The notes below the pieces were generated by a model. The model was not told the DNA's origin. It worked only from the letters and a program-made list of their open reading frames with translations, and did no database searches. From Ailanthus altissimus (taxonomy: Eukaryota > Streptophyta > Magnoliopsida > Sapindales > Simaroubaceae): a stretch of 64,000 bases of DNA. Where the stretch lies: positions 35,834,501-35,898,500 of the forward strand of contig OX327684.1 in the NCBI GenBank assembly GCA_946807835.1, in the 5' to 3' direction. Below, in pieces: positions 10,414 to 24,159 of the stretch. The position numbers and the translations under genes were made by a program. The first letter of the stretch is position 1. Each line of letters begins with the position of its first letter.

Positions 10414-13347
10414 TCAAACTCCATAAAGTGGTAGGAAGGTTTTCACAAATGAGTACGCAAGTGCACCCGTAAATATGTAGCTGTCAACCCTGTCTAGTAT
10501 ACCACCTGTGTTCAATATTTTACAAAAATTTGTCAAACTCAAAAGACATAGATACAGTAATATGAAATAATACTACCCAACTCCAAATGCAAAGATCAAA
10601 TTGCAAATTTCTCTTCCACTTAGGTTAAAGAACTGACAAAACAGCATACCCAACAAGAAGTGTCGGAACAAGTATTCAATTGTCTATCAAAGAACTCAAA
10701 CTTGGAGAAAGATAATTACCATGTCCAGGTATTAAGGATCCAGAATCTTTAACACCCGCATCACGTTTGATCATGGACTCCGTAAGATCACCAAAGACTG
10801 ACCCAAAAAAGTTCAAAAACCCAAAAGCAATTGCACTGACAGAAGGAAGATACAGTGAGACAGTAAACAATTATAGAAAAGCACAAAAAGAATTCAAGGT
10901 TAAAGGATGTATGTTTATACAAAAGCAATAAGAGCAGATGCAGGGAACATATAAAATGCACAAAGTTATAACCAGAGGTAGAGAAGAGAGAAATCGGGAA
11001 TTTTATATCACTGCTCTCTTATGCTCTTTACCTGAACATAACTCACATTAGAGAGAAACAAGTGGCTAGCATGCAACCCTTCAACTCAAAAACTTTTTTA
11101 CTTTAGGAACTACACTGGAGGAAGATTGATTACCTTGGCAGAGACTTCGGCCAGCAAAAGACCTTTGACAATATAACAGAAGTGGCTATGCAACCGCCCA
11201 AGCCGACAATAGTTCCCTCCCATGTTTTCTTTGGGCTAATACTAGTAAGTTGCGTCCTACCAAAAGCCTGCATCAGAGTTAAAATTCAATATCACGAATT
11301 CTGAATGGGACCAACAAACATTACATGGTGAAATCGTCCCCATTCTCTTAAATCAGAGTTATATAAGAAGACAGATATTTTGGAAAACCAATAGCACAAA
11401 CTCGGAGCCCATTATAATGGAGCCAAAAAAATATCCTTGTATGTCACAACCTAGATTCAGGCATTCTGCCTCATCGAATGATAACTTAAGAGGAAAGAAG
11501 AGGAACAAAATTCTTCCATGGCATAGTCATATTTCGCAAGAAAAAAGACCAAAAATTACAGTTACTGATCATGAAACATTACAAATAATCAGATAGTGGT
11601 CCTGCAAACCAGTTCAGAAGCTTATATACCTTGCCACCTAAGAAAGCAAATGTATCTGCTGCAATGATGCTGCTGAAAGAAATCAAGGTTGCCACAAGGC
11701 CCACTGTCCAATGAGGTAGTCCACCAAGAAGAATTGGCCATGTGACTCCTATTCCTGCCAAACATGAAGTGATTAGGAATCACAGTTTGATGAAAGATCA
11801 AATAAAAGGGTACAAAGAAGGTAGGGCAGGGAATTGAGTATGAAGAAGAATGGAACAGAACCGAGCATAAATTAAGGTCCTTGAGCAATCACCATTGAGA
11901 GGCTAAAACCACTATTTCACTTTTTTTTAATCATTTATGTTGAAAGAAGCCAGAACCCTCATCATAAAGAGGTTTAGAACAATTATACAATGGTTTGGAG
12001 ATCTTCTACATTTAAGTAGAATCAGGGTCTAGGTACTAATAAATATGCATCTTGTTTCCTAATAAGACAAAATGAGCGAAATTGCTGCTCTTCTTTCAAT
12101 TAATTTTTATTCTGATATCTAATTTTAAAATCAGGGAAGCACAAGCACTCACTACTAGTATTTAAGGCTGGGGCAGCTAAACCACACCGAAGCTTAACCC
12201 AGAAACAAGGAAGATAGCCACAGTAAAAGAGTCCAAACATTGTGCTACTGAGTTGAGCAAAACGGGGATTTCCTCTCTGTAAAAGCAATGCCATAGCCAC
12301 AATGAAAGCAGCAGATGTCACCGACACATCAATTTGACCAAAATACCTGACCATTTATAAGAAATACAAATCAGCAACGAACATCCATCATACTAACTTT
12401 AAGTTGCAACCAGTATTGGTCACTGTCCCATCTATTCATGAAAACATTAAACCCAGGTGCCAGCTACATTAAAGTTGACACAGTGCATTAGAATTATTCT
12501 GGGAGCCTAGGAAGGATTCAAAACTTGAATACAATCTTATTTGTATCATCAGAGGCTCTCTAATTGTATTTGAATAAAAAGCCATAGCAATTAAAGCATC
12601 TTACAAGGTAAGCATAGGCATGAGAGCACAAATAACAGAGCAAACTCGTGAAACATATCGAGGAGGGGGTGTCATTCCAGCAGCAATTCCACGACTTCTA
12701 ACCAACTCAAAATACTCGCGTGCGCCAACGAAAACAGCAGCCGCCAAGGCGACCGTGAAAACCCATCCTCCAGCTAATACAACAGCTCCCACAGAGATTC
12801 CAATCCCCAGTCCAAAAACAATCCTTTTTCTCAACTGACTCCCTTTTTGTTGACTTTCAGCAACAATCGAATCCTCATCTACCGGTAATTTAAGCCCTTT
12901 GTCGACTTCCTACAACATACTCATTTCAATAATCCCATTCTACTCTTTAAATAGATCAAAGCATTAAAACAAAATTATAATGAACACTTGCAAATTACAG
13001 CAGGCCGCTCACAATTCGATCGATTACACGTGTACATATAAATACACATGCGTAATTTATGAAAGAATAACCGAATTCTTTACCTCTTTGGGATTGCCGT
13101 CGTCGAGGCGGTCTGGCTCGGCTCTAGCCACGGCGGAAATGAAGCGCCGGTTCTTGGGAATGCCAGTTTGGCGAATTCGAAGCACGGATTTGGATCCATT
13201 AAACACTATATGCAGGTTGAGTTTTGGACACCGCTTTTGAGTGAGAATTAGGGTTTTGTTCGATAAGGGACGGCATGGGCAAGCGCCGAGCGAAGTTAGT
13301 GAGAGTGGAATCAGATTGAATCGATCGATTTCCACAAAAGAGGCCAT
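10414..13347 (-). CDS. CDS4/CDS5-like: Phosphatidate cytidylyltransferase (CDP-diacylglycerol synthase), plastidial
   Basis: This enzyme makes CDP-diacylglycerol from CTP and phosphatidate, here for phosphatidylglycerol synthesis in the plastid. Seven coding exons give 409 residues: 13347-13084, 12909-12605, 12346-12153, 11754-11630, 11267-11134, 10835-10720 and 10505-10414. All junctions are GT-AG and the phases close. Residues 1 to about 75 look like a transit peptide. The middle has several membrane segments (for example [21 protein letters not shown]). The C-terminal signature of the family is complete: SPKKTWEG in exon 5, [20 protein letters not shown] in exon 6 and [19 protein letters not shown] across exons 6-7, carrying the metal-binding Asp residues. 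It resembles Arabidopsis CDS4/CDS5. The start chosen is the ATG at 13347 (MASFVEID). Its promoter faces the EF-hand gene. No damage is seen. Confidence 0.93.
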
Positions 13348-13871
13348 CAAGAAAAAGAAATACTAAGAGGGCGAGAATTGAATGGCCGATTTTAATCAAA
13401 GAGAATTAAACGCATGATGCCCGTTAATTTTTAGGGTTCTGAAAGCGCGTTTTGGATATAGGTAAAAAGATTGAGTTTTTGAGAGCGGTTTCAGTGGTGT
13501 GTGAATAGTTGGTTTACACGGAAACAGATTTAGATTCCGCGGAATGAGCCGAGATTTGCGTTTTACGCGCCTTAACATGCGCGTGGGTGAATCTACTAAA
13601 TCTCGCGCTCGGTGAAATGAGGTTCGCTGAATGCAGTTCGTTAGGTACGTTGCCTTAATTTAACACCTCGGTCCAATGTCCAATTATTTATTATGGTGGT
13701 GTGTGAATAGTGGGTTTTTTTTTTTTTCCAAAAGTTTTGTGAGGGCAAAATTGTCATTACGGGAGAAAAACCTCTCCTTAACCAAAGCCACCGCCAAAAG
13801 GACACCCTGCGAAATCTTGACTTGAATCCCTACACTGAACTCTCTGTGGTAATTAGGGCGAAACTAATCAA
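13348..13871. promoter_or_regulatory. Shared bidirectional promoter region between two divergent genes
   Basis: Only 524 bp separate the start codons of the minus-strand CDP-DAG synthase gene and the plus-strand EF-hand gene, so both promoters and 5' UTRs must lie here. The middle (about 13440-13640) is richer in G, C and CpG than the surroundings, as in housekeeping-type bidirectional promoters. A poly-T run lies near 13718-13729. I see no convincing TATA box. Confidence 0.6.
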
Positions 13872-16137
13872 ATGGCGAGACACAACCCGTCGGAATCGGA
13901 ACCGGAAGGCAGTGAAAATCGAAGTTCAGAGGAAGAGGAAGAAAACGAGGAACGAAATAGCAAGGGGCAAAAACGACAGGAGATTTCAGAGTACGAGAAG
14001 CAGAGGCTATCAAGAATTGCGGAGAACAAAGCTAGAATGGAGGCTCTGGGACTCTCCAAATTGGCTTCTTCTTTAATTGGTTCACCTCATAATTCTAGCA
14101 AGCGGAAAGGCAAACGCAAGGTCGTCGAGGACGACGACGACGACGACGATTATAGGCCTAATATTGGTGCTGGCGATGGCGATGACGATGACGACGACGA
14201 CTTTGATAATGACGTGGAGTTTTTGGGCAATAATAGATCTTCCAGTTATGATAAAAGGAAGGTCAGTGATCATTCAGAACATATCACCTTTTAGTTGGAA
14301 TATAATAATCTATACAAAGTTTTCTTTATCATTAACGGACTCCGAAATCAAAAGATGATATTTTATTTAACAAAAAACCCTAGATTTTTAGTTCCATTTT
14401 TCAAGATTTTTGTAAAGCTAGTCGCAAAGTGCAATTTTCTGAAGTAGTAAATGAGCAAGAGGAAGTTTCCACATAGTTGTCATATTTCTGTCTCGCTTTT
14501 GCCAAAGAGCGAGAGTAATACCGTGTATACTGTGTTAGTGTGTTTGCTAATCTTCTACTTCAGGTGAAGAAGAACAAATGCTCAAAACCTAAGAAGAAAG
14601 CTCCTGTTCAAAAGCAGTTGAGTAGCTCAGATTATGTTGCTGATGACGATGACGAGTTAATGCAGGTAATTCCATTTACTTAACTGTACATGGGTTCCAC
14701 ATGGTTTCTACTCTTGAGTTGCGAATGTATCTAAACCAATTTGGCATTTGTTTACAGGCAATAGCTCTGTCACTGCAACATTCTCCAGAAGTTTCGGGTT
14801 CTACTCTTAATGAAAGAAAGGGAAATGCTCGCATTCAGGAAGTTACAGGAAGGAGCAAGAGGAAAAAATCGGTTCGTTATTGGACAAAAATTAATTTTAT
14901 TATTATGAGGACATGTTTTGAATTTCTTTGGCCCTTCTCTTATGGTTTTTTTATTGGTCATCAGTTCACAAGTCGGGTGCAAATGACTGATGATGAAGTG
15001 ATCTTACACTTCTTTCAATTTGATGGTAACTTCGTGATTCTACTCTCTTTTGTTTCTTTCACTCTGATATATGCTTTTAGTTTCTTTGTTATAGCATCAG
15101 AAAACTTTCAGGGAAAAGAAGTATCCTTGTGTTGTGAATTTAGGAACAATTTTAAATTTGTGTTGTGAAATTAGGAACAACTTTAAATTATGTAATTGTT
15201 TATACCACTACAGTTTTCCCATATTTCTATTTATGTTATTTCATATTGTTTGGAGTAGATGCTTTGCTAAATTGACGTGTGGCATTGTTCCCATGCAGAA
15301 GCAGGAAAGGGTAGCATAAATGTGAGAGACATACAAAGAGTAGCCATTGCGCATGATTTTACATGGGCAGACGAGGAGTTGGCTGATATGATCCGTTGCT
15401 TTGATAGTGATGGAGATGGGAAGGTCAGTAGTTGCTGCTCCTTGGATTGCTTTTTTAGACTTTTTTTTTCTCCTTCACAGTTCCTCTGTACAAAAGCAAC
15501 GTGCGAAATGATTAATGTTGGGTACTAAGGTGCAAAGATGGGTTCTTTGTAGAACGCCTTGGCTATTCTTAATCTCAAGTTCTCTGTTTCGCTGAGGAGG
15601 CGGAATTTTTCATTGAAAAATCTGATCTAGGAGCTTGATGTCATTGATTTCCTCTTCCAGAGCAGAGCTTCAGTTTAGATCCTTGGAGATTTTGCCTATC
15701 CCCTGATACAGTCTGCAAAAATTATACTGATGGCAGCCTAGGTATTAGAAAGTAAATTTTGACTTCAATTGGAAAGTTTTTTTATGTATATGAAGTAAAT
15801 GTTTTGATTACTGATGTGGACAAACCACCGCTGTTAGAGAATGGTTCCCCTTGACTGACCTTTTATTACCCTCCATAAACCTCAAATCCAACTAACAGAA
15901 TAGTAGTTTATTTCTTGTTGGTTGCACACATTTACCAATGTAGGTTACAACCAACCTTCATTTTTTTCTTTGGGTAAGAAATGAAGGTTGGTTGTAATAA
16001 TTAAGTTAGGAAGGCCTGAACTTTTTTTAGTGAATTTCTGCTTACCAATTCCATTGGTTCCTTCGCAGCTAAATCTCAAAGATTTTCAGAAGATTGTTAG
16101 TCGATGCAATATGATACAAGCATCTGCAAACTCTTGA
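13872..16137 (+). CDS. Acidic protein with a ubiquitin-interacting motif and two EF-hands
   Basis: I assembled six exons: 13872-14261, 14564-14665, 14758-14871, 14965-15025, 15299-15423 and 16069-16137. Phases close to 286 residues. The donor after exon 3 (GTTCGT) is the weakest junction. The N-terminus is Ser/Glu-rich (residues 5-35), followed by a basic-helical stretch (SEYEKQRLSRIAENKARMEAL) and two Asp runs near 88-115 with Lys/Arg clusters that could be nuclear signals. Residues 157-172 (DDDDELMQ then AIALSLQH, split by an intron) fit a ubiquitin-interacting motif: acidic patch, Leu, Ala-x3-Ser. Two C-terminal EF-hands follow: loop 222-233 is degenerate (DEAGKGSINVRD) and loop 258-269 is canonical (DSDGDGKLNLKD). 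Such centrin-like EF-hand proteins exist in plants, but their role is not settled. Binding of calcium and ubiquitin is inferred from motifs only. Confidence 0.8.
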
Positions 16138-17299
16138 TGGCTTAAAGTCACAATAATTCAACTGTGCAGTGCCCATTTTCCATTTTCCCGGTATGGTGAG
16201 CGAGTAGCACTCACATGTAACATGACAGTAATCTTAGTTTTAACACAGGAGAAAGTAAAGAGCTCTTAGAATCTTTATTAGAAAATCGTTTTGTTGGTAT
16301 GTAAATCCTATATTTGCAGGCAATAAATTGGTGTTTGAGTACAGTGGATACTGTGCTTTCAAGGCATTCAGGTCCTTGATTATTTCTTTCTTAGTCGGCG
16401 GTATTATCAATATTAGATTTTTACAGCCATATTGTAAATTCAATATTAAGATAGGTCATCTACAGTGTCAGGTATCATTTCAAGAATTATCAGCGTCGAT
16501 CACATTGGCTTCGTGTTACATATGATTGAACCATGCAAGCGGCATGCAATTATAAAAACGCGGAAGCGCTGCTCTTTTCGCTTATACGGAGTATCTAAAG
16601 GGAACTTAGTTATAGACTACCCCCTCAACTTAATAATGACGAATTTGAGCAGTTGGTTCGACAGAATTTAGAAGTTGCTTTTAATTTTAATGTAAATCCG
16701 CAGCCAGTGATCTTTCTTAAGTATAAATCATGCTATTAAAAAACCATTTGCTTTAACACCTATTTAATCATATGATATCCGAACTCAGTTTTCAATCCAA
16801 TTTTGAGCAGTTTCCTTGCAACGATATTCGAAATCGTTTGAGCAGTTTTAAAAACCATTTAAAACCAATTTAAATGAAAACCAAGTAAATATTGAAATTT
16901 TCAATATTAATTTATATTCATTATTGAATATTTTTCAATATTTTATTTCTATTTCTAATAGATTATTTATTATTTCTATTTCTAATATATTTTTTTTTTC
17001 TAATATTTTTTCTAATATATATTATTTCTATTTCGAATCTATATTATTTATATTATATTATTTATATATTAATATAGATTATTTATATATATTATTAATA
17101 TATATATATATATTATTGTATATATATTATTTATATATTATTGTATTGATATTTATTTATTTTTATTATTTTTATGTATTTTTTATGTATATTAATATAA
17201 TATATATATTAATATATATAATATATATATAATATATAATTTTTTTTTAGAATAATAAATATAATAAAATTAGAATAATAAAAATAATAAAATAGAATA
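16138..17299. other. 3' flank of EF-hand gene and AT-rich tract
   Basis: About 16138-16680 holds the 3' UTR and spacer without a gene. From about 16880 to 17320 the sequence is almost pure A/T (TATATATTA-type repeats). The left edge of the plastid insert lies somewhere in this tract, because a psbZ-trnG plastid spacer is itself very AT-rich. I cannot fix the breakpoint by eye. Confidence 0.5.
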
Positions 17300-17470
17300 A
17301 TAAAATTTTATTGTTCATTTTTCATTCAAGTTCCAGAAGTTTGACCCCTCCCTCTAATTTTATTTTCTTTATTGGCATTTTGGAGACTTATAGTGAATTT
17401 GAATGTGTCTCACAACCCGAAAAAATTCGTGGGAGGGGTCATTTCATTGTTGGATCTGGAACGAATAGAT

Positions 17471-17797
<327 letters not shown>

Positions 17798-18028
17798 TTA
17801 CCACTTTTAGTCGGACATGGAGTCGAGAGTACTTTTTTTTGACTTCAAAAACGGAAGTGCTGGATCATGCATCTATCATCTATCTATTTTCTATAGATAC
17901 AGATAGATCGATTGACCTATAGATTCGCGCCTAATATCTTTCTATACTTTTTCTAAACATAGTAATGATATCAACTAACTCATATAGCCATGTTCTATTC
18001 AGTAAAAGTAAAATAGAAATTGTCTTTC

Positions 18029-18120
18029 GGAGAGATGGCCGAGTGGTTGATAGCTCCGGTCTTGAAAACCGGTATAGTTCGAAACAAAGAACTATCGAGG
18101 GTTCGAATCCCTCTCTCTCC
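18029..18120 (+). tRNA. trnS-UGA: trnS-UGA, plastid tRNA-Ser copy
   Basis: The 92 bases begin GGAGAGATGGCCGAG and end CCCTCTCTCTCC. The acceptor stem pairs (GGAGAGA with TCTCTCC), the anticodon TGA is at 18063-18065, there is a long class II variable arm, and GGTTCGAATCC forms the T arm. It is opposite in strand to psbZ and psbC, as in the plastome. The sequence appears intact. Whether nuclear RNA polymerase III transcribes it is unknown; partial A- and B-box-like words are present, as in any tRNA. Confidence 0.93.
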
Positions 18121-18338
18121 TTTTTTCTCGGTGAATTTCTTTTTTCTTTATTGGTTTTGCCTGGCTTTTTCGTCTCATAAAAGGGAATGGCTCGGCTAGG
18201 GAGGATAGCCGAGCCAGAAAAAATCGAAAATAGATTAGATATAACTGAGTTGAAAAGAAAGTAAAAAGGAATACTTTGTTTTTAAGTATGCCCCGCTTCC
18301 CTCAATTAAAATTAAGCATAAGCATTGCATCCCCTGTC

Positions 18339-19258
<920 letters not shown>

Positions 19259-19623
19259 TTTCCAATTCCTAAGGTTCTGTTTTGGTATATTGGTATAAAG
19301 GAATAAGGTTTTTTTCTTTGCTTGGTCACTAACTACAAATCCCAACTATTGATTGGGTGACGAGAAGTACAGCTTAATTTGTATTGAAAGTGAAAGTCTA
19401 GTAATATATACATAATTTTTTAGAACTATATAGTTTCAATTTCAAATTGCCATTTCGAATAAAGAAAAGCACAAAGTGGATCCAATAACTGTACCCGCAT
19501 CAATTCCCACTTAGTAGATTCAAATTAAATTCAATTGGGAAGGTCTCATAAAAAAAAATTTCCTGGTCGGTTCAATAAGGTCATGAAAAATATTTCAATT
19601 TATTTATCTCTTATTTTAATATA

Positions 19624-20160
19624 ATGGATTTGCCTGGACCAATACATGATTTTCTTTTAGTTTTTCTGGGATCGGGTCTTATATTAGGGGGCCTGGGAGT
19701 GGTATTACTTACCAACCCAATTTATTCTGCCTTTTCATTAGGATTGGTTCTTGTTTGTATATCCTTATTCTATATTCTATCAAATTCCCATTTTGTAGCT
19801 GCCGCGCAACTCCTTATTTACGTGGGAGCTGTAAATGTTTTAATCATATTTGCTGTAATGTTCATGAATGGTTCAGATTATTATAAAGATTTTAATTTGA
19901 ATCTTTGGACGATTGGTGATGGGGTTACTTCCCTGGTTTGTACAAGTATTTTTTTTTCACTAATCACCACTATTTTAGATACGTCGTGGTACGGGATTAT
20001 TTGGACTACACGATCCAACCAGATTATAGAACAAGATTTGATAAGTAATAGTCAACAAATTAGAATTCATTTATCAACAGACTTTTTTCTTCCATTTGAA
20101 CTCATTTCAATAATTCTTTTAGTTGCTTTGATAGGTGCAATTGCGGTGGCTCGTCAGTAA
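19624..20160 (+). pseudogene. ndhG: ndhG, full-length plastid copy
   Basis: An intact 178-residue frame encodes plastid NDH-complex subunit 6 ([18 protein letters not shown] to [10 protein letters not shown]), a five-span membrane protein of cyclic electron flow. It is about two residues longer than the tobacco protein as I remember it, around YKDFNLNLW; this may be a species difference. It follows the ndhI remnant at plastome spacing. Being in a nuclear insert, it is taken as non-functional. Confidence 0.9.
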
Positions 20161-20405
20161 AAAATCTTTATACCTAGCAACAGCAACCCTAATTCAACTT
20201 TTTTCTGTATTATCACATCTATTTCCCTTAAATTCTAGTTGAATACTATTCATGGATAAATAGAAAATCAAAATAGAAATTTTTTTATTCGCGCTATTAC
20301 CAATATATTCTTTTATTCCGTACTTGTTATATTATAAGCAATCGAATCACTTGAATTATTTATTGTTCATATTAAAATGAATCAAAATTGCTACGGAGTT
20401 GGTCA

Positions 20406-20711
20406 ATGATGTTGGAGCATGTACTCGTTTTGAGTGCCTATTTATTTTCTATCGGTATCTATGGATTGATCACGAGCCGAAATATGGTTCGTGCTCTGAT
20501 GTGTCTTGAACTTATACTAAACGCGGTTAATATAAATTTCGTAACATTCTCTGATTTTTTTGATAGTCGACAATTAAAAGGAGATATTTTCTCCATTTTT
20601 GTTATAGCTATTGCAGCCGCTGAAGCAGCTATTGGATCAGCTATTGTTTCATCAATTTATCGTAACAGAAAATCGACTCGTATCAATCAATCAACTTTGT
20701 TGAATAAGTAG
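20406..20711 (+). pseudogene. ndhE: ndhE, full-length plastid copy
   Basis: A 101-residue frame for plastid NDH subunit 4L ([17 protein letters not shown] to NQSTLLNK) with three membrane spans. The conserved start is at 20406. The open frame extends 18 bases further upstream, but that part is not conserved. Intact as read and in plastome order between ndhG and psaC. Confidence 0.9.
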
Positions 20712-20917
20712 TTTTTATAAATCATAATATTCATCAATTTGACTTAGCATATAGAATATGTCGTAACCTCGATCAGGTTTGTGAAACCAGAAGAAATCAA
20801 AGTATCTTTGTTCCCTCTTAGGAGTTGGGCCAGAAGTGGATTAATTAGAAAAAGTCTGGTAAATCATTGATTCATCTGGTGTTTAAATATATTATGTTAT
20901 GTTTCCAAATTGACTAG

Positions 20918-21199
<282 letters not shown>

Positions 21200-21358
21200 T
21201 ATTGATACGTTTGCGAAAAACCCACTTGAATACGTTTTGAATACAGTTTATTTTTTTTTTACCGATTACTGACAAAAACCCGTACTCGAAAACAAAATCA
21301 TAATCTATTTGATTTTCGAGCACGGGTTTTTCTGGTCCAAGTGTATCTTGTCTTTACC

Positions 21359-22825
21359 ACGAATTATTTTCCTTGGTTAACAATAATTGTAGTTTTTCCG
21401 ATAGCCGCGGGTTCTTTAATTTTCTTTCTCCCCCATAGAGGGAATAAAGTGACTAGGGGGTATACAATATATATATGTGTCTTAGAACTCCTTCTAACGA
21501 CCTATGCATTCTGTTATCATTTCCAATTGGACGATCCATTAATCCAGCTGGCAGAGGATTATAAATGGATCACTTTTTTTGATTTTGACTGGCGATTGGG
21601 AATAGATGGACTTTCCCTAGGACCTATTTTACTGACGGGATTTATCACCACTTTAGCTACTTTAGCGGCTCGGCCAGTTACTCGGAATTCCCGATTATTC
21701 CATTTCTTGATGTTAGCGATGTACAGCGGTCAAATAGGATCATTTTCTTCTCGGGACCTTTTACTTTTTTTCATTATGTGGGAGTTAGAATTAATTCCCG
21801 TTTATCTACTTTTATCCGTGTGGGGTGGAAAGAAACGTCTTTATTCAGCGACAAAGTTTATTTTGTACACCGCAGGAGGTTCTGTTTTTCTATTAATAGG
21901 GGTTTTGGGTATCGGTTTATATGGTTCCAATGAACCAACATTAAATTTGGAAATATTAGCTAATCAATCGTATCCCGTGGCGCTAGAAATAATATTCTAT
22001 ATTGGATTTCTTATTGCTTTTGCTGTCAAATCACCGATTATACCCCTCCATACATGGTTGCCGGACACCCACGGAGAGGCGCATTACAGTACTTGTATGC
22101 TTCTAGCCGGAATCTTATTAAAAATGGGAGCATATGGGTTGGTTCGGATCAATATGGAACTATTGCCGCGTGCTCATTCTATATTTTCTCCCTGGTTCAT
22201 AATAGTAGGTACAATACAAATAATTTATGCAGCTTCAACATCTCCTGGCCAACGAAATTTAAAAAAAAGAATAGCTTATTCTTCCGTATCTCATATGGGT
22301 TTCATAATTATAGGAATTGGCTCAATAACCGATACAGGGCTCAACGGAGCCATTTTACAAATAATTTCTCATGGTTTTATTAGTGCTGCACTTTTTTTCT
22401 TGGCAGGAACGAGTTATGATAGAATACGTCTTGCTTATCTCGACGAAATGGGTGGACTGGCTATCCCAATTCCAAAGATATTCACGCTATTCAGTATCTT
22501 ATCGATGGCTTCCCTTGCATTACCGGGCATGAGTGGTTTTGTTGCGGAATTGATAGTATTTTTTGGAATAATTACCAGCCAAAAATTTTTTTTAATGCCA
22601 AAAATACTAATCACTTTTGTAATGGCAATTGGAATGATATTAACGCCTATTTATTCATTATCTATGTCACGACAAATGTTCTATGGGTACAAGCTATTTA
22701 ATGCCCCAAATTCTTATTTTTTTGATTCTGGACCACGGGAGTTATTTGTTTTGATCTCTATTTTTCTACCCGTAATAGGTATTGGTTTTCATTTATCCGG
22801 ATTTCTACCCGAAATCAGCTTATGA
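21359..22825 (+). pseudogene. ndhD: ndhD plastid copy with broken 3' end and ACG start
   Basis: Plastid NDH subunit 4, a multi-span proton-pumping-type protein. Homology starts at the ACG codon 21359-21361 (then [13 protein letters not shown]). In many dicot plastids this ACG is edited to AUG in the RNA, so without plastid editing this copy lacks a start. The frame stays open through the central conserved part ([29 protein letters not shown]). After about residue 475 it departs from the family, with a small insertion near 22792 and then unrelated sequence from about 22804, and stops at 22825. About 25 C-terminal residues are replaced. A Gly-to-Ser change in [12 protein letters not shown] also looks like decay. 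Confidence 0.9.
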
Positions 22826-22894
22826 TTTTATTAAAGATCAAGCTAAAAGCGTTATTTCCTGCATAATGTGTTTAAATTTTTTCACATCCATGGA

Positions 22895-23530
22895 CTAAGC
22901 TGATATTATCTTCGTGTTCAATGTCTCTGAAGTCCTTGGACTGAACTTATATTGCTCCCTGGTTAACTTCGCTAAAAGTCCCTTCGGCACACCCCTGGCC
23001 CTGGACTTAGCTGATATTTATAGATTTTGCCCCCGCATCACGAGGCACAATTTCTACGCTCTTGCAATTTCAACCGTGTGTCATATAATATTTAATGTTG
23101 GTCAATTTCATTCTAGTTCTTGAGCTGAGAAGATATTTTCTTTATTGGTTAATTACACAGAGCTCCTATTGTCTTGAAAATATCCTCCACAACCCTTAAT
23201 GAGCGAAAATTTTATTGGTAAATTTCGTTGGAGTCCTTGAACTCGAGTGATAATTTGTTAATCTGTAAAGTACACAGAGTCCTTGGACTGGAACGATATT
23301 TTGATCATTGGTTAATTACAAAAAACCTCTTATTATTGAAAATTTCAGTCACGTGCCCTAACTCGGGTGATAGGGTAAATGTCGTTGAAGTCCTTGAAAA
23401 GAAGAATTATATAAAAGTTCCTGTAGTTCTTGAACTGTCATTCCACCACCAAACTTGGGTGAAAATTTCTTGTTGGTAAAATATCTTTGAAGTCTTTGGA
23501 CTAGAATGATATTTCTCTCATTACTTAATT
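22895..23530. repeat. Degenerate repeat cluster, 'GTCCTTGGACT' family (left part)
   Basis: Variants of the word AAGTCCTTGGACTGGAACGA, usually followed by GATATTTT, TCATTGGTTAATTACACA and GAAAATTTCAGTCAC, recur near 22930, 23105, 23225, 23276, 23390, 23415 and 23490. Spacing is irregular (roughly 25-150 bp), as in an old tandem array that has lost units. No coding potential. The array starts directly beyond the right edge of the plastid insert and resumes at 25,415 after an interruption. Confidence 0.55.
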
Positions 23531-24159
23531 ATGCAAAGCAGAGGTGGCAACTGCAACCCCACGCCCGAACGGTGTCAGAATTTTCATTCTCTGTATATAT
23601 GTAATTCAAATTTAGAGTTAAAAATTCTCAAATAGGGATGAGACCTACGAGTACCTTGTACTTAAATTTATTTTTTAATTTTTTAAATATTTTATTGGTA
23701 TCAATTTAATTTTATAAAATAGTATTTTATTATATACAATTATAATATACTAACAAAAATTATAAACATCACATGAAAATATAAATTACATAGAGTCTTT
23801 AATTACTAATTTTAAAAATCAATAATATGAATAAAATCCTAAAAATCACACAAATTAATAGTTTTATTGAACTTTGATATCTAAATTATCATGCTTCATT
23901 TTTAATCCAAACATCAAGCCTCTATTAAAATTCTTTCCAAACTTATAATACGAAGTAAAAAAAAAATTAAATTGAATGAGTGATGATTAAAAAATTAAGA
24001 ACGATGATAAAATCATTTACCTTTTTTATTTATTTTTCTTCAAATTTTTTTTAACAAATGAGTTTATTCTGATTTGGAAGTAAGTGTCTAATATTAAATA
24101 TATTAAATAAATAAATTTAAAACAATGAAAAAACAAAAATTTAAAAAGGAAAAAATATA

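Noticed and set aside
16924..17232. Open frame of 102 codons rich in Tyr and Ile
   Set aside because: It is a translation of the TATATTA tract at the edge of the plastid insert.
21341..21358. Start of ndhD at the first in-frame codon 21341
   Set aside because: The extra residues (YLVFT) are not part of the family. Homology starts at the ACG codon 21359, the known edited start.
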